From Prochlorococcus sp. AG-402-M15 (lineage in GTDB: Bacteria; Cyanobacteriota; Cyanobacteriia; PCC-6307; Cyanobiaceae): a DNA stretch of 61,934 bases. Both the position numbers and the translations under genes were made by a program. The notes beneath the pieces are model-generated. The model saw only the letters and a program-made list of their open reading frames with translations. It did no database searches and was not told the DNA's origin. Shown piece after piece: positions 43,601 to 55,074 of this stretch (position 1 is its first letter; each line of letters begins with the position of its first letter). The stretch lies in contig QCIP01000001.1 in the NCBI GenBank assembly GCA_003216615.1, forward strand, positions 177,455-239,388, given 5' to 3'.

Positions 43601-44705
43601 AATTGAAAGACAAAAGGAAGATCAAGGTACTTGGCCTGAAACAATCGCCTGCGTTTTATGGGGAACTGACAACATCAAAACTTATGGAGAATCGCTGGCA
43701 CAAATCTTATGGTTTGTAGGGGTAAAACCAAAACCAGACTCTGTAGGAAGAATTAACAAATTAGAATTGATTCCATTAGAAGAATTAGGTAGACCAAGAA
43801 TAGATGTAGTAGTGAATTGTTCTGGGGTATTTAGAGATCTATTTATCAATCAAATGGCATTGATAGATCAAGCCGTAAAATTAGCTGCTGAGGCTGATGA
43901 ACCATTGGAGTCAAATTTTGTAAGAAAACATTCATTAGAACAAGCAGAAAAAGAAGGCACTTCTATAAGAGAAGCCTCTGCTAGAGTTTTCTCTAATGCA
44001 AGTGGAAGCTACAGTTCAAATGTTAATTTAGCCGTAGAAAATTCAACATGGGAGGAAGAAAATGAATTACAAGAAATGTATTTATCTCGTAAGACATATG
44101 CTTTCAATGCTGATAATCCAGGTGAAATGAATCAAAAAAGAGATGTATTCGAATCTGTTATGAAAACAGCAGATGTCACATTTCAAAACCTTGATTCCTC
44201 AGAAATTTCTCTTACAGATGTAAGTCATTATTTTGATTCAGATCCAACTAAATTGATTAAAACATTAAGAGATGACGGCAAAGAACCAAGTAGCTATATA
44301 GCAGATACAACTACTTCGAATGCTCAAGTCAGGACGCTTGGAGAGACTATAAGATTAGATTCAAGAACAAAACTTCTAAACCCCAAATGGTATGAAGGTA
44401 TGCTCAAATCTGGTTATGAGGGAGTAAGAGAGCTTTCAAACAGACTTAATTACACCCTCGGTTGGAGCGCGACAAGTGGTCAAGTAGATAATTTTGTATA
44501 TGAAGAAACTAATGAAACATTCATAAACGACGAAGAGATGAGGAAAAGACTAATGGATTTAAATCCTAATAGTTTTAGAAGAATAGTGGGTACATTACTA
44601 GAAGTTAATGGTCGAGGATATTGGGAAACTTCAGACGAAAATATAGAACAGTTGAAAGAACTTTACCAAGAGGTTGAGGATAAAATTGAAGGTGTTAAAG
44701 AATAA
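40695..44705 (+). CDS. chlH: Magnesium chelatase subunit H
   Basis: A 1336-residue ChlH, the protoporphyrin-binding subunit that inserts Mg2+ with ChlI and ChlD. Matches include [33 protein letters not shown], the Arg/Ser-rich active loop around [39 protein letters not shown] (His/Glu residues near the active site), and [14 protein letters not shown] later. Coding is less AT-rich than its neighbours. It stands alone and opposes dapB. Confidence 0.98.
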   Translation: MFTQVRSANRRVSPVEDNKHKVVIKAVYVVLEPQYQNSLTEAAKSINKMNGPIGIDLSGYLIEELRNENNFQDFKEDIANADIFVASLIFIEDLAQKVVDAVSPFKDKLKASIIFPSMPEVMRLNKLGSFSMAQLGQSKSIIGDLIKKKKESDGASFQDSMLKLLNTLPSILKYLPVEKAQDARTFILSFQYWLGGTTENLKNFLLMISEKYAVSENIKDQLEEFKIQDPETFPDLGIWHPLAPYMFESLKEYQNWENNRTDINPKDDKTPTIGLVLQRSHIVTGDDAHYVAVIQELEYRGARVLPIFCGGLDFSKPVNEFYYDSINKDLPIVDGVVSLTGFALVGGPARQDHPKAIDALKRLNRPYMVALPLVFQTTQEWEDSDLGLHPVQVALQIAIPELDGAIEPIILSGRDDATGKAHTLQDRVDVIAERAIKWSTLRVKQRKDKKLAITVFSFPPDKGNVGTAAYLNVFGSIYRVLLEMKSKGYQIEELPSNSKELMEKVINNPEAMDGSPELNIAHKMSVKEYEEYTPYSQRLEENWGKPPGNLNSDGQNLLIYGKHFGNVFIGVQPTFGYEGDPMRLLYSRSASPHHGFAAYYTYVEKIWGADAVLHFGTHGSLEFMPGKQMGMSETCYPDSLIGSLPNLYYYAANNPSEATIAKRRGYASTISYLTPPAENAGLYKGLKELSELVGSYQQLRENSRGIQIVNAIVETSKQCNLDKDVELPSKDVEELSLDERDLFVGNIYKQLMEIESRLLPCGLHTIGEAPTAEEAVATLVNIASLEREQEGLRSLPGLLAESMDLTIDEIYDGNNKGELKFVELNEKIIKTARDSIFGMVNSLKIVDGRVYLEKSLLSKLFDFLKVFGLNLPTPWLRVCRISGFSQVNQKELNKLFDYLLFCLEQVCADKEMDSLIKALDGNYVLPGPGGDPIRNPGVLPSGKNIHALDPQSIPTTAAVAAAKSVVDKLIERQKEDQGTWPETIACVLWGTDNIKTYGESLAQILWFVGVKPKPDSVGRINKLELIPLEELGRPRIDVVVNCSGVFRDLFINQMALIDQAVKLAAEADEPLESNFVRKHSLEQAEKEGTSIREASARVFSNASGSYSSNVNLAVENSTWEEENELQEMYLSRKTYAFNADNPGEMNQKRDVFESVMKTADVTFQNLDSSEISLTDVSHYFDSDPTKLIKTLRDDGKEPSSYIADTTTSNAQVRTLGETIRLDSRTKLLNPKWYEGMLKSGYEGVRELSNRLNYTLGWSATSGQVDNFVYEETNETFINDEEMRKRLMDLNPNSFRRIVGTLLEVNGRGYWETSDENIEQLKELYQEVEDKIEGVKE

Positions 44706-44713
44706 TAATCTTT

Positions 44714-45559
44714 TTATTTCCTGTAAATCCTATCAGCAACTTTAAGAATTTGATAGTTCATTTTTACATTATGAACTCTCACAATATCAATATTAAAATA
44801 TGAACAGAGACAACTTACTGCTAGTGTGCCAATATCTCTTTCTTTAGGATTTATTTGATTTAGAATTTCCCCTATAAATCTTTTTCTTGATGCACCAATT
44901 AAAATTGGTAAATTCAGGTCTTTAAATACATCCAAGTTTTTTAAAATTTCTAGATTTTGATTTAAATCTTTTGAAAAACCAATCCCAGGATCAACTATTA
45001 TGTTTTTTATAGATATATTATTCTCTAAAGCATTCCTAACCAAATTCTCAAGAGAGCACTTAACTTCACTCAATATATTTTCATATTTAGAAAGATCATT
45101 CATATTTTGACTATTTCCGCGACTATGAGTTATGACGAATGGACATTTGAATTTTGCGACAACATCCAAAATCTTTTTGTCTCTTCTTCCTCCCGTAACA
45201 TCATTTATCCAATTAGCTCCGTTTAAAAGAGCTTCATGAGCCACCTCAGAATTAAATGTATCAATAGAAATTAAGATCTCTGGATATTTAGATTTTATTA
45301 ATTTCAAATAAGGAATCAACCTATTTATTTCTATATTAGATCCAACTTCTTCAGCCCCAGGCCTCGTACTTTGAGCACCAAGATCGATAATATCTACACC
45401 ACTATCCAAAAAATGATTAACTTTATCAAGAACTTTTTTTGGAGAATTTAAATCTCCTCCATCACTAAATGAATCAGGAGTTAAATTAATAACTCCCATA
45501 ATTGAAGTTTTTTTCCCCCAGCCTTTTGGCCATGGTTTTTTATTATTGATAATTTGCAA
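44714..45559 (-). CDS. folP: Dihydropteroate synthase
   Basis: A 281-residue TIM-barrel. Motifs: [15 protein letters not shown] (pterin loop), [28 protein letters not shown] and [11 protein letters not shown]. It joins p-aminobenzoate to the dihydropterin diphosphate in folate synthesis. Start ATG at 45559 lies inside the tpiA end (17-base overlap), implying coupling. Confidence 0.96.
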   Translation of the reverse strand: MQIINNKKPWPKGWGKKTSIMGVINLTPDSFSDGGDLNSPKKVLDKVNHFLDSGVDIIDLGAQSTRPGAEEVGSNIEINRLIPYLKLIKSKYPEILISIDTFNSEVAHEALLNGANWINDVTGGRRDKKILDVVAKFKCPFVITHSRGNSQNMNDLSKYENILSEVKCSLENLVRNALENNISIKNIIVDPGIGFSKDLNQNLEILKNLDVFKDLNLPILIGASRKRFIGEILNQINPKERDIGTLAVSCLCSYFNIDIVRVHNVKMNYQILKVADRIYRK

Positions 45560-46268
45560 TTCTTGCGAAACTAATTGGATCTAATGAAGCCCCTCCAACT
45601 AAGACTCCATCAATATCACTCATCGACATAATATCGTCAATATTATTAGGTTTTACTGATCCCCCATATTGAATAATCAAATCTTCAAAGCCAATTAATT
45701 TTCGAATCAATGAACATATCTCATTAGCGTCTTTTGCCTCACATGTTTTACCTGTCCCAATAGCCCAAATTGGTTCATATGCAACTATGAGATTTGATGG
45801 ATCTGCATTTTCCAGTCCTTGTTCAACCTGTCTAGTGATAACTCTATCTGCTTCTCCTCTCTCTCTCTGTTCTAAAGTTTCTCCAACGCAAACTATTGGA
45901 GTAAGTCCACTAGATTGAGCAAAAACTGCTCTTTTATTAATTTGTTCATCACTTTCACTAAAATATTTCCTTGGCTCACTGTGACCAACTATTGCATATG
46001 AGACTCCATGTTCTAGAAGCATTTTTGGAGATATTTCAGCGGTAAATGCTCCTTCATCTTCCCAATGAATATTTTGGCTAGAAATATCTAAATAATCAAA
46101 ATCAGAATGATTAGAAAAAGTTGAAATAGCAGTAAAAGGGGGAGCAATGACAACCTTACGATCATTACTTATGTTTTTTATTAATGGTATAAACTCTTCT
46201 AAATAAGACTTAGCTTCAGCACAAGTCATGTGCATTTTCCAATTACCAGCAATAACGGATTTTCTCAA
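45543..46268 (-). CDS. tpiA: Triose-phosphate isomerase
   Basis: A 241-residue [15 protein letters not shown] (catalytic Lys), [12 protein letters not shown] (catalytic His), [14 protein letters not shown] (catalytic Glu), and [11 protein letters not shown]. It interconverts the two triose phosphates in the Calvin cycle and glycolysis. It lies between the S4 protein and folP on the same strand. Confidence 0.98.
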   Translation of the reverse strand: MRKSVIAGNWKMHMTCAEAKSYLEEFIPLIKNISNDRKVVIAPPFTAISTFSNHSDFDYLDISSQNIHWEDEGAFTAEISPKMLLEHGVSYAIVGHSEPRKYFSESDEQINKRAVFAQSSGLTPIVCVGETLEQRERGEADRVITRQVEQGLENADPSNLIVAYEPIWAIGTGKTCEAKDANEICSLIRKLIGFEDLIIQYGGSVKPNNIDDIMSMSDIDGVLVGGASLDPISFARIANYQ

Positions 46269-46320
46269 AATACTATCCCCAAGAAAATTATACTAATATA
46301 AATTGAGCTGAATCGGCCAA

Positions 46321-46497
46321 CTATTCAAAAATTAATTCATTTTTTAGAAATATAACTTTATCTCCCTTATTTAATTTTCTTCCTCTCCTAGTTTCAACTA
46401 AACCATTAACTTTGACAGAACCAGATTTAATAACGATTTTTGCCTCTCCACCAGAAGATACCAAATTTCTCCATTTTAAGAATTGATCTAATTTCAT
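46321..46497 (-). CDS. S4-domain RNA-binding protein (58 aa)
   Basis: ATG at 46497, found by reading the minus strand; MKLDQFLKWRNLVSSGGEAK, then GSVKVNGLVETRRGRKL, GDKV and a short end. This is a lone S4 domain (LDQFLK..., K.L...G.VKVNG), as in the YbcJ/YaaA family. It binds structured RNA and is probably ribosome- or tRNA-related. 52 bases upstream of tpiA on the same strand. Confidence 0.9.
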   Translation of the reverse strand: MKLDQFLKWRNLVSSGGEAKIVIKSGSVKVNGLVETRRGRKLNKGDKVIFLKNELIFE

Positions 46498-46555
46498 TGT
46501 TTTGTATATCTGAAGTTATTGATAAAGTAGGATAATTAATAAAATATACAATATC

Positions 46556-48262
46556 TTGAGATTAATACCTTCAGTCAGACCATATTCAAATAGGTTTATA
46601 AAGGGTTTTATATGCATGCTTATTTACGTAGCATGTTGGCCTTTGTTGGCTTATTTAGCCGGAAACTTAATACCAGCAATTGGATCTGGTGATCTTTCCA
46701 AAGTATCTAACATAATAATTAAATCATTACTAGTATTTTTAATTCAAAAATCTGCTCAATTTGGACAGGATGTTTTCATAGCAAAACCATCTTTAGAGAT
46801 TAGTGAAGTAATGAGAGGAAATTTGTTTAGCAAAATTCAAAAAATAGATATGAATTCTTTTGAGAGGATTTCAGCCGGAGATATTACATATAGACTTACG
46901 GAAGATGCAGATAGAGTAAGCGAAGTTATTTATAAAACAGCTCAGGATACTATTCCGTGTATCTTACAATTATTAGCAGTAATAATCTATATGTTTTATG
47001 TAGATTGGTCACTCACATTATCAACATTTGTTCTAGCGCCATTAATTATTATTTCAGTAAATAGTTTTGGAACTAGAGTTTTATTAGCTTCTGAAAAAAG
47101 TCAAGAATCAACTAGTAATTTAGCGGGCTTAATAAGTGAATCTATAAATGGAATGTCGACTATAAGAGCCTTCGCTTCCGAAAATTGGATTGAAAATAGA
47201 TTTTATAAAAAATTAAGTGCAAATAAAAAAGCAAAATATAAAACATTAAAATTACTTGCCTTTCAACATCCAGTTGTAGGTTTTGTAGAAGCATTTGGAA
47301 TATTAGCAATATTAGGTTTAGGTGCTGCAAGAATTAACCTCGGCCTTCTAACAAGTGAAGAATTTAGTAGTTTTTTTGCTGCAATATTGATGCTTATCGA
47401 TCCAATAAGCCATGTAAGTACAAATTACAATGACTATAAACAGGCAGAAGCATCAATAAAAAGGTTAAAAAAGATTAATCTAGAACCTATTGAAGACCAT
47501 AATGAAAAATTAACAAGGGTATCCAATATTGAAGGCAAAATAAGTTTCAATAAAGTTAATTTTGAATATAAAAAAGATAATCAAGTTCTTAAAAATATAA
47601 ATTTAGAAATTAAAAAAGGGGAAATTACAGCTTTCGTTGGAGCTTCAGGGGCTGGTAAAAGTACAATGATGGCCTTGATATTAAAATTTATAACTCCAAA
47701 TAATGGTGATATTTTTATTGATGATAAGAACTTAAAATTATTAAATACAAAAGATATAAGAAAAAATATCGCTCTAGTACAACAACAGCCTTTTTTATTT
47801 TCTGGAAGAATTATTGATGTAATAAGAATGGGCAGGAATTTTACCAAAGAAGAAGTAATTGAATCAGCAAAAAAAGCAAATGCTCACGACTTCATTCAAA
47901 ATCTTCCTGAAAAATATGAAACCAACATAACTGAAAGAGGATCCAATTTCTCAGGTGGTCAAATCCAGAGGATAGCAATTTCAAGAGCAATACTAGGGAA
48001 CCCATCTATTTTACTTCTAGATGAGGCTACTAGTGCATTAGATGCAGAATCTGAGTCAGAAGTTAGAGAAGGGCTTCAAAGAGCCATGAAAAATAGAACT
48101 GTTATAGTAATCGCTCATAGATTAGCCACTACTCAAGAGGCTGATAAAATAGTTGTTTTAGATAAGGGTGAAATTATTGAAGTTGGAAAACATATTGATT
48201 TACTCAATAAAAAAGGGATTTATAAAGAATTATGTGAAAAACAATTAATAAAGAGACTGTAA
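46556..48262 (+). CDS. ABC exporter, MsbA/multidrug-like (fused permease and ATPase)
   Basis: A 568-residue half-transporter from a TTG codon. Several membrane helices form the N-terminal 290 residues (for example MLIYVACWPLLAYLAG, CILQLLAVIIYMFYV, FAAILMLIDPI). The ATPase has Walker A GASGAGKSTMMA, Q-loop QQQPFLF, signature FSGGQIQR, Walker B LLLDEATSALD and an H-loop HRLATTQ. It would act as a homodimer, exporting lipid, peptide or drug; substrate unknown. Confidence 0.88.
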   Translation: MRLIPSVRPYSNRFIKGFICMLIYVACWPLLAYLAGNLIPAIGSGDLSKVSNIIIKSLLVFLIQKSAQFGQDVFIAKPSLEISEVMRGNLFSKIQKIDMNSFERISAGDITYRLTEDADRVSEVIYKTAQDTIPCILQLLAVIIYMFYVDWSLTLSTFVLAPLIIISVNSFGTRVLLASEKSQESTSNLAGLISESINGMSTIRAFASENWIENRFYKKLSANKKAKYKTLKLLAFQHPVVGFVEAFGILAILGLGAARINLGLLTSEEFSSFFAAILMLIDPISHVSTNYNDYKQAEASIKRLKKINLEPIEDHNEKLTRVSNIEGKISFNKVNFEYKKDNQVLKNINLEIKKGEITAFVGASGAGKSTMMALILKFITPNNGDIFIDDKNLKLLNTKDIRKNIALVQQQPFLFSGRIIDVIRMGRNFTKEEVIESAKKANAHDFIQNLPEKYETNITERGSNFSGGQIQRIAISRAILGNPSILLLDEATSALDAESESEVREGLQRAMKNRTVIVIAHRLATTQEADKIVVLDKGEIIEVGKHIDLLNKKGIYKELCEKQLIKRL

Positions 48263-48292
48263 TTTTATCTTATGTAGTAAAAAATTAAATCA

Positions 48293-48511
48293 ATGAATGA
48301 AAACACTACTGATTCTGCTAATCCAGTTTTAACATTTGAAGGAAAGACTTATTTGATAAATGAACTTTCTAATGAAATAAAAGAATCTATAAAAGGATTA
48401 CAAATAGCTGAAACACAACTCAAAATGCATGAAGATACTTTGAAATTACTTTCAATTAGTAGAAACTATTTAGCTAATCAATTAAGAGAAAAACTAAAAA
48501 AATTGGAGTAA
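48293..48511 (+). CDS. DUF6447-like small coiled-coil protein
   Basis: A 72-residue protein: LTFEGKTYLINELSNEIKES followed by a helix with IAETQLKMHEDTLKLLSISR and YLANQLREKLKKL. The F.GK.Y..NELS opening and the predicted coiled coil fit DUF6447, known from phages and cyanobacteria. Convergent with carB, 5 bases apart. Confidence 0.6.
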   Translation: MNENTTDSANPVLTFEGKTYLINELSNEIKESIKGLQIAETQLKMHEDTLKLLSISRNYLANQLREKLKKLE

Positions 48512-48516
48512 AGTTT

Positions 48517-51500
48517 CTAACAATTATGGATTTCTTGTAGAGAGTAGATGTCAATTTTATTACTTTGCAGAGCTTTAATTGCTTTAATGGCTGCATTGGC
48601 GCCGGGAATGGTTGTAAAAGTTGGTATATTATATTCCAAAGCTGCACGTCTTAAATAAGCATCGTCATGAAGAGCCTGAGATCCTATTGGAGTATTAATT
48701 ATTAATTGAACAAGTCCCGAACGAATTAGGTCCTCTATATTTGGTCTACCTTCATGTACTTTAAGGACTTCTTCAACCTGTATTTCTAAATCTAGTAAAT
48801 ATTCAGCTGTGCCTTTTGTAGCGATTAATTTAAATCCTAAAATCAACAATTCTTTGGCAATTTCATCAAGATTTTTTTTATCCAAATCATTAGTAGACAA
48901 AAAAGCTACTCCTTTGGAAGGAACACCATTTCCTGCTGCCAATTCCGACTTAGCATAAGCAATTCCGAAATCTTTAGCTAAACCCATTACTTCTCCAGTA
49001 GATCTCATTTCAGGACCAAGAAGTGTATCCGATCCAGGAAATCTTTTGAAAGGCAAAACAGCTTCTTTTACGGCCTGATATTTTGGAAAACATTCTTTTG
49101 TAAAATTAACATCTTCTAATGTAAAACCTTGCATTAATTGAGTAGCTAATTTTGCAATTGGTTTACCGATAGCTTTTGATACGAACGGGACTGTTCTTGA
49201 AGCTCTTGGATTTGCCTCAAGAATAAATAATTTGCTTTCTTGATTATTTAAATTTGTTACGGCAAATTGCAAATTAATTAAACCAACAACATTTAATCTT
49301 TTTGCAATTAATTTAGTCCATTTCTTTACACTATCTAGTGTAGATTTTGAAAGAGAAATGGATGGCAAACAACAAGCTGAATCTCCAGAATGAATTCCTG
49401 CAGGTTCGACATGTTCCATTAGCCCAGCAATTACAACAGATCCCTCAGAATCACATAAAGCATCTACGTCTATTTCAATAGCATTATTCAAATATTGATC
49501 AAGAAGGATCGGATGATCAGGCGAAACCTTAACTGCTTCAGAGATGTACCTAGTTAATTCGTTATCATCTTTAACAATTTCCATTGCTCTGCCTCCTAAA
49601 ACATAAGAAGGTCTAACAACCAAAGGGAATCCAATGCAATTTGCTACCGTTTGTGCTTCATTTTGATTACGAGCTATACCGTTTAAAGGTTGCCTAATGC
49701 TTAATTCTTCAAGAATTTTTGTAAATTCCTCTCTATCTTCTGCTAGATCAATAGAGCTTGGAGAAGTCCCAAGAATTTTTGATCCAGTTCTGAGCCCATC
49801 ATCAGATTTAAGCCATTCAAGTAAAGGCAACGATAATTTAAGTGGAGTTTGACCTCCAAATTGAACAATCAAACCATAAGGTTTTTCAGCTTCTATTATG
49901 TTGAGCACATCCTCCAAAGTTACAGGCTCAAAATATAAAATATCGCTAGTATCATAATCTGTTGATACGGTTTCAGGATTACTATTAACCATTATTGTTT
50001 TGTAACCATCTATAGAAGCTTGATATGAAGCATGACAACAACAGTAGTCAAATTCAATTCCCTGACCAATTCTGTTTGGACCTCCCCCAAGAATCATAAT
50101 TTTTTTTGCTTTACAATTTTCTAAAATCTCACTATCAAAAATTTGAGAATTTAAATTAAGAAAAGACTCTTCATAAGTCGAATAATGATAAGGTGTCGAG
50201 GATGAGAATTCTGCTGAACAAGTATCAACAGTCTTGTAAATTGGTATTATATTCAGTTTTTTTCTATATCTTCTTACTTCAAAAAACATAGAATTAGTTA
50301 ACTTTGCTATCTGTTGATCTGAAAACCCTAATTGTTTAGCATGAAGCATCAAATCCCTATCAAGATCACAAAGTTCTTTTTCTTTCAAAAAACTAACTTC
50401 AAAATTAAAGATATTGCGCAATTTTTCGATAAACCATAGATCTATATTTGAAACTTCTTGAATATAAGAATTAGTTTTTCCAAGCTTCATAGCTTGTTTA
50501 ATCATAAGAATTCTTTCAGATGTCGGATTTCTTAAACTATTCTTTAATTCATTCTCATTAATTATTTTATCTAATGAATCGCATTCCCACCCACAAATAC
50601 CAACTTCTAAGGACCTTAATGCTTTCTGGAATGATTCCTCAAAAGATCGACCGATTGCCATTGACTCACCAACGGATTTCATGGCAGTACTTAATGTATT
50701 TGAAGAGCCTTTAAACTTTTCAAAAGCAAACCTTGGAACTTTTGTGACAACATAATCAATTGAAGGTTCAAAGCATGCAGGTGTTTTTTTTGTAATATCA
50801 TTAATAATCTCATCAAGTGTATAGCCAACAGATAATAAAGCTGCAATCTTGGCTATTGGAAATCCAGTTGCTTTGCTTGCTAAAGCAGATGATCTACTTA
50901 CACGAGGATTCATTTCTATGACAATTACTTCTCCATTAGTTGGATTTATTGCAAATTGAATATTACTACCTCCAGTTTCAACTCCTACCTCTCTAATAAT
51001 TTGCAATGACAAGTCCCTTAATCTCTGATATTCCTTATCTGTTAAAGTCTGTGCGGGAGCTACAGTAATGGAATCCCCAGTGTGGACACCCATTGGGTCT
51101 AAATTTTCAATACTGCAAACTATTACTACATTATCTGCAGTATCTCTCATTACCTCTAATTCAAACTCTTTCCATCCAATAAGTGATTTTTCGATCAATA
51201 TTTGATTACTTGGGCTTTCTTCTAAACCTGTTTTACAGAATTCAACAAATTCTTCAAGATTAAAAGCAATTCCTCCACCTTCACCACCTAAAGTAAATGC
51301 AGGCCTAATTATAAGAGGATAAGAATTAATTTTTTTTGCGACCTCTTTAGCTTCAGTTAAATTTGATGCTATACCAGATGGGCATACATTTACATTTATT
51401 TTTTCCATCGATTCTTTAAACAATTTTCTATCTTCAGCTTTTTTAATAGCTTTTAAATCAGCACCAATTAATTCGATATTATTTTTTTTCAAAAAATCTG

Positions 51501-51813
51501 ACTCTGATAATTTAACAGCAAGATTTAACGCGGTTTGTCCTCCCATAGTGGGAAGAATTGCATCAGGTTTTTCTCTTAAAATGATCTGAGAAACAATTTC
51601 AGGAGTCAATGGTTCAATATATGTTTTGCTTGCTATCTCAGGATCAGTCATTATTGATGCCGGATTTGAATTTATTAAGATAATTTCATAACCAGCTTTT
51701 CTTAAAGCTTTGCAAGCCTGTGTGCCAGAGTAGTCAAATTCGCAAGCTTGTCCTATAACAATCGGTCCTGAACCTAGAATAAGAATTTTTTTAAGATCAC
51801 CTCTTTGAGGCAT
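48517..51813 (-). CDS. carB: Carbamoyl-phosphate synthase large subunit
   Basis: A 1098-residue CarB with two tandem ATP-grasp halves: [20 protein letters not shown] and [13 protein letters not shown] (first) and [19 protein letters not shown] and [14 protein letters not shown] (second), each with an [18 protein letters not shown] / [16 protein letters not shown] motif. The C-terminal MGS-like allosteric domain carries [12 protein letters not shown]. Makes carbamoyl phosphate for pyrimidine and arginine with CarA, which is not adjacent. Confidence 0.98.
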   Translation of the reverse strand: MPQRGDLKKILILGSGPIVIGQACEFDYSGTQACKALRKAGYEIILINSNPASIMTDPEIASKTYIEPLTPEIVSQIILREKPDAILPTMGGQTALNLAVKLSESDFLKKNNIELIGADLKAIKKAEDRKLFKESMEKINVNVCPSGIASNLTEAKEVAKKINSYPLIIRPAFTLGGEGGGIAFNLEEFVEFCKTGLEESPSNQILIEKSLIGWKEFELEVMRDTADNVVIVCSIENLDPMGVHTGDSITVAPAQTLTDKEYQRLRDLSLQIIREVGVETGGSNIQFAINPTNGEVIVIEMNPRVSRSSALASKATGFPIAKIAALLSVGYTLDEIINDITKKTPACFEPSIDYVVTKVPRFAFEKFKGSSNTLSTAMKSVGESMAIGRSFEESFQKALRSLEVGICGWECDSLDKIINENELKNSLRNPTSERILMIKQAMKLGKTNSYIQEVSNIDLWFIEKLRNIFNFEVSFLKEKELCDLDRDLMLHAKQLGFSDQQIAKLTNSMFFEVRRYRKKLNIIPIYKTVDTCSAEFSSSTPYHYSTYEESFLNLNSQIFDSEILENCKAKKIMILGGGPNRIGQGIEFDYCCCHASYQASIDGYKTIMVNSNPETVSTDYDTSDILYFEPVTLEDVLNIIEAEKPYGLIVQFGGQTPLKLSLPLLEWLKSDDGLRTGSKILGTSPSSIDLAEDREEFTKILEELSIRQPLNGIARNQNEAQTVANCIGFPLVVRPSYVLGGRAMEIVKDDNELTRYISEAVKVSPDHPILLDQYLNNAIEIDVDALCDSEGSVVIAGLMEHVEPAGIHSGDSACCLPSISLSKSTLDSVKKWTKLIAKRLNVVGLINLQFAVTNLNNQESKLFILEANPRASRTVPFVSKAIGKPIAKLATQLMQGFTLEDVNFTKECFPKYQAVKEAVLPFKRFPGSDTLLGPEMRSTGEVMGLAKDFGIAYAKSELAAGNGVPSKGVAFLSTNDLDKKNLDEIAKELLILGFKLIATKGTAEYLLDLEIQVEEVLKVHEGRPNIEDLIRSGLVQLIINTPIGSQALHDDAYLRRAALEYNIPTFTTIPGANAAIKAIKALQSNKIDIYSLQEIHNC

Positions 51814-51921
51814 AATTTAAAACCTTTATTTATTTCATGCTACTTATAAATCATCAGATGTTAATCAAGTTACTTGAAAAGCAACATTTGTTTCTATAGT
51901 ATTGAAAGAAATTAATTTTTT

Positions 51922-52560
51922 ATGAGCGAACTTCAACGACTTAAAAGTTTGTTGCCTCCAGAGAATGAAAGTTGGGTATTTGTTGAAGCTGCTGCTGCTA
52001 TAGATCCACCTCTCATAACACTTGAGGAAATTGGTCGTGACGAAGTAGAAATCCAAATAGATTTAGATGAATGGGATAACTTTGCAATTGACCATAGAAA
52101 TCTATTGTTTTGGCACGAAGTTGGAAAAATTCAAAATGATACTATTCCCAGAGATGGATGGGAAATGGCTGCTCTTGCTATAGGACTCGGAGGGGCGATA
52201 GGGGAGTTGTGGGTACAAGATGGGTTACTTTTATTACTTGCTCTTGGTCTATCAAGTTTTGCAGGATATAGATTATATATAAAAAATAATTCTGAAAAAA
52301 AACTTCAAGATGCTATTTTTGCAGATGAAAGAGCAATAGATCTTGCTTGTAGATTTGGATACAGTATCCCAAACGCTTACAAGAGTCTTGGAGGTGCATT
52401 AAAGGAGTTAATAGAGAAAACTCGAAAAAAGAAAAAAAGAAGTTTCTTTGAAGATCGATTAGATGCCCTAAGGAAAAGTGCAGAAAAAGCTAGAGCAGAA
52501 TTGTCTCAGCAAGAAGGTTCAGAAAAATCAGTCTCAAGCGAAAATGTATATGGACAATAA
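51922..52560 (+). CDS. DUF3318 family membrane protein
   Basis: A 212-residue protein beginning MSELQRLKSLLPPENESWVF. A central pair of hydrophobic segments (MAALAIGLGGAIGELWV and GLLLLLALGLSSFAGYRLY) follows HRNLLFWHEVGKIQ. The C-terminal half is helical and basic. Segment LPPEN, WHEV and GW(E) pattern match cyanobacterial DUF3318. The end overlaps the rsfS start by about 11 bases, so they are cotranscribed. Confidence 0.85.
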   Translation: MSELQRLKSLLPPENESWVFVEAAAAIDPPLITLEEIGRDEVEIQIDLDEWDNFAIDHRNLLFWHEVGKIQNDTIPRDGWEMAALAIGLGGAIGELWVQDGLLLLLALGLSSFAGYRLYIKNNSEKKLQDAIFADERAIDLACRFGYSIPNAYKSLGGALKELIEKTRKKKKRSFFEDRLDALRKSAEKARAELSQQEGSEKSVSSENVYGQ

Positions 52561-52894
52561 AAGTTTGGTTTTAATAGCTGCCAAAGCTTGTGATGAAAAA
52601 AAGGCAAAAGATATAAAACTTATAAAAATTGACAAGGTATCATTCATTAGTGAATGGATATTAATTGCAGAAGGATTATCTGATTTACAGGTTAGATCTA
52701 TAACTAATTCTGTAGAAGGAGAGCTGAGAGAGAAAGCCAAAATTGAACCATTAAGAAAAGAAGGGGTAAACGAAGCGAAATGGGCCTTACTTGATTATGG
52801 CGATTTGATTGTAAATATTTTTCAACCAGAAATAAGAAAATTTTATGACCTCGAATCATTTTGGAGTAATGGAGATAATCTTACTTTTCCATAA
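52550..52894 (+). CDS. rsfS: Ribosomal silencing factor
   Basis: I choose ATG 52550 (114 residues, MDNKSLVLIAAKACDEKKAK); an ATG two codons upstream is also possible. Family motifs: DIKLIKIDKVS, WILIAEGLSDLQVRSI (SFS.R or SD.QV), WALLDYGDLIVNIFQPEIRKFYDLESFW. RsfS binds L14 and blocks subunit joining in stress. It begins inside the DUF3318 gene. Confidence 0.93.
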   Translation: MDNKSLVLIAAKACDEKKAKDIKLIKIDKVSFISEWILIAEGLSDLQVRSITNSVEGELREKAKIEPLRKEGVNEAKWALLDYGDLIVNIFQPEIRKFYDLESFWSNGDNLTFP

Positions 52895-52904
52895 TTATTA
52901 TTTT

Positions 52905-53399
52905 ATGAATGAATCAAAATGTCCTGTCCCCATAGAGCAACAACCCACAAATGAATTCATTGAATTATCAAAATCATTAATTTTTTCTTGGCCAAAAACA
53001 AAAAAATCGCTAATTCTAGTATTGATTAAATTCTGGGTAGGTGCTTTTGTTCTATTTCTTGTTATTTCATCAGGAAGTATATATTTCAAAACATCTGTAT
53101 TAAAATATATTTTAATAAGTTTTTTTAGTAGCTTATCAATACCTCTCTTAATTTCTATCAGATTATATCTTGGTTGGAATCATGTATTTAAAAGGTTGAC
53201 CTCTGAAAGAGTTGAATACGAAGAATCAGGTTGGTATGACGGTCAAGTATGGATAAAGCCATTAGTTTTAAAAGAAAAAGAAGCACTCATTGCCTCTATT
53301 GAGGTAAAGCCTATTTTAAGAAATTTAATTCAAATTTCTTCTATTATCTCTGTTATAGCATTAACAGGAATTTTACTATTTCAATATAAAAATTTCTAA
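52905..53399 (+). CDS. CGLD27-like protein (DUF1230)
   Basis: ATG at 52905 gives 164 residues: MNESKCPVPIEQQPTNEFIE matches the CPVP.EQ.P.NE opening of DUF1230. Two hydrophobic segments (FWVGAFVLFLVISSGSIYF, ILISFFSSLSIPLLISI), a central RLYLGWNHVFKRL and VEYEESGWYDGQVWIKP, and a final helix (ISSIISVIALTGILLF). Plant homologue CGLD27 is linked to iron-limited photosynthesis acclimation. It is 10 bases after rsfS and directly abuts the asparaginase gene. Confidence 0.88.
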   Translation: MNESKCPVPIEQQPTNEFIELSKSLIFSWPKTKKSLILVLIKFWVGAFVLFLVISSGSIYFKTSVLKYILISFFSSLSIPLLISIRLYLGWNHVFKRLTSERVEYEESGWYDGQVWIKPLVLKEKEALIASIEVKPILRNLIQISSIISVIALTGILLFQYKNF

Positions 53400-54365
53400 A
53401 TGAATTCAAATTTTAAAAACCTTTACACATCGAATAATCCTCCTTTACAAGCAACCTTAATAAGAGGATCAAATATTGAGTCAATCCACAATATTCATGC
53501 TGTTATTACCGACAAAAAAGGGAGGGTTTTAATGTGCTCAGGAAATCCAGAATATAAAAGCTTCATAAGGTCTGCATTAAAACCTTTTCAAGCAATACCT
53601 TTTGTTAGCAGTGGAGCTGCATCAAAAATCAATAATGATTCAAAATCAATTGCATTGGCATGCGGTTCACATAGTGGATCAAAAATTCATGCAAGGGAAG
53701 CCTTCAAAATTTTGTGGGAATATGACATCGACATTAATAATCTAAAATGTCCTAAATCCAAGATCAGTCCATTAGAACATAATTGTTCAGGTAAACATGC
53801 TGCTTTTTTAGCTACATGCAAAAAAATGAATTGGCCATTAGATAGTTACTTAAAAGGGGATCATCCACTTCAAATCGAAATATTCAGACTTGTTTCTGAA
53901 TTACTTGAAATCCCAATATCTGAGATAAACGCCGAACGTGATGATTGTGGTGCCCCAACTCTTTATTTAAAATTATTAGAAATGTCTAAGTTATATTCAC
54001 TTCTAAGCAGCTCTGAAAATGCTGAATTGGAACAAATCAGTAGAGCTATGACAACTAACCCAATAATGATAAGTGACAACAATAAATTTGATACAGAAAT
54101 AATTAGGGCTTCTCATGGTCAAGTAATAAGTAAAGGAGGTGCAGAGGGAATCCAGTGCCTTTGCAAAGCAAATGAAGGGATAGGTTTAGCTTTAAAAGTT
54201 GAAGATGGTTCAAAAAGAGCCAAGCATGCTGCTAGTCTTCACTTACTAAAACAGTTAGAGTGGATATCTGACTTAAGAATTCAAGACATTGGAGAAAAGG
54301 TGTTTAATTTTTCTGAAGGAGTACGAATTGAAGTTGAAGGTCAATTAAAATTCCAAGAATCCTAA
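53400..54365 (+). CDS. Asparaginase (thermolabile L-asparaginase family)
   Basis: A 321-residue protein of the asparaginase II (PF06089) family: LIRGSNIESIHNIHAVITD, SALKPFQAIPFVSSGAA, ALACGSHSG (nucleophile-type Ser), HNCSGKHAAFLATC and DDCGAPT. The ATG at 53400 abuts the stop of DUF1230 gene. It likely hydrolyses L-asparagine to aspartate and ammonia; substrate specificity is by homology. Confidence 0.85.
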   Translation: MNSNFKNLYTSNNPPLQATLIRGSNIESIHNIHAVITDKKGRVLMCSGNPEYKSFIRSALKPFQAIPFVSSGAASKINNDSKSIALACGSHSGSKIHAREAFKILWEYDIDINNLKCPKSKISPLEHNCSGKHAAFLATCKKMNWPLDSYLKGDHPLQIEIFRLVSELLEIPISEINAERDDCGAPTLYLKLLEMSKLYSLLSSSENAELEQISRAMTTNPIMISDNNKFDTEIIRASHGQVISKGGAEGIQCLCKANEGIGLALKVEDGSKRAKHAASLHLLKQLEWISDLRIQDIGEKVFNFSEGVRIEVEGQLKFQES

Positions 54366-54411
54366 ATAAATAATAAAAAGAACCCCTTTCAGATGTATGC
54401 TATGTATATGA

Positions 54412-54488
<77 letters not shown>

Positions 54489-54493
54489 ATTAG

Positions 54494-54518
54494 AAGCAGC
54501 TTTAAGGCTGCTTTTTTT
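54494..54518 (+). terminator. Intrinsic terminator of the initiator tRNA
   Basis: AAGCAGC (54494-54500), loop of six (TTTAAG), GCTGCTT (54507-54513), then T's to 54518. A clean 7-bp stem plus T-run, 5 bases past the CCA end. Confidence 0.9.
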
Positions 54519-54602
54519 AGTTTTTGCGATTAGTTTCAGTAATTAACAAAATATTTTAAAGTAGTAAGATTTTCCTTCATAGAAAAACATATACAAAAAA
54601 TG

Positions 54603-54701
54603 TTAGAGATGTTTTTGAATTGAGAATTTCAAATCAAGTCTTACAATTAGGCCAATAATGATGAAGATTATTCCAATGTAAGAGTTTAAAGGTAGATCCA
54701 A
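54603..54701 (-). CDS. Possible 32-residue membrane peptide
   Basis: A TTG frame reading MDLPLNSYIGIIFIIIGLIV followed by RLDLKFSIQKHL. One hydrophobic helix with a positive C-terminal side. No family; listed because the surrounding 340 bp hold nothing else and the hydrophobic run is unlike random AT-rich DNA. Start codon is weak. Confidence 0.3.
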   Translation of the reverse strand: MDLPLNSYIGIIFIIIGLIVRLDLKFSIQKHL

Positions 54702-54857
54702 AATACATAATTTAATTTATATCTTAAATATTAACTGATAAATCATTTCTATTAAATAGTCTCCTAAAAAAAAAATTCAAAAACATTGTAATGTGAGCTC
54801 TTTCTAATTAAATAAACGAGTTATTAAGCTAAAATAATATGTATTATTTAGAAATAA

Positions 54858-55004
54858 ATGCAGAATTTGCTTCAGAAAGATCTAGGTTCAAGTTTATTAT
54901 CCTTAGCAGTTATTTTAGGATGGTTAGGTTTATTTTTTGTCTTCTTAAGAATATCAACAATTGCAATAAAAAGAATTCTTGAAGGGATATTCAAAAAAGA
55001 TTAA
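54858..55004 (+). CDS. Small single-pass membrane protein (48 aa)
   Basis: ATG at 54858: MQNLLQKDLGSSLLSLAVIL then GWLGLFFVFLRISTIAI and KRILEGIFKKD. One membrane helix with a basic cytoplasmic tail. Size is like small thylakoid subunits but no signature is recognised. It precedes the DUF2862 gene by 70 bases on the same strand. Confidence 0.55.
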   Translation: MQNLLQKDLGSSLLSLAVILGWLGLFFVFLRISTIAIKRILEGIFKKD

Positions 55005-55074
55005 CTATTCAAATAAATCAATTATTCTTAATTATTCACAAAATCATTACACGATTAGGTAAAATAACCAAAAA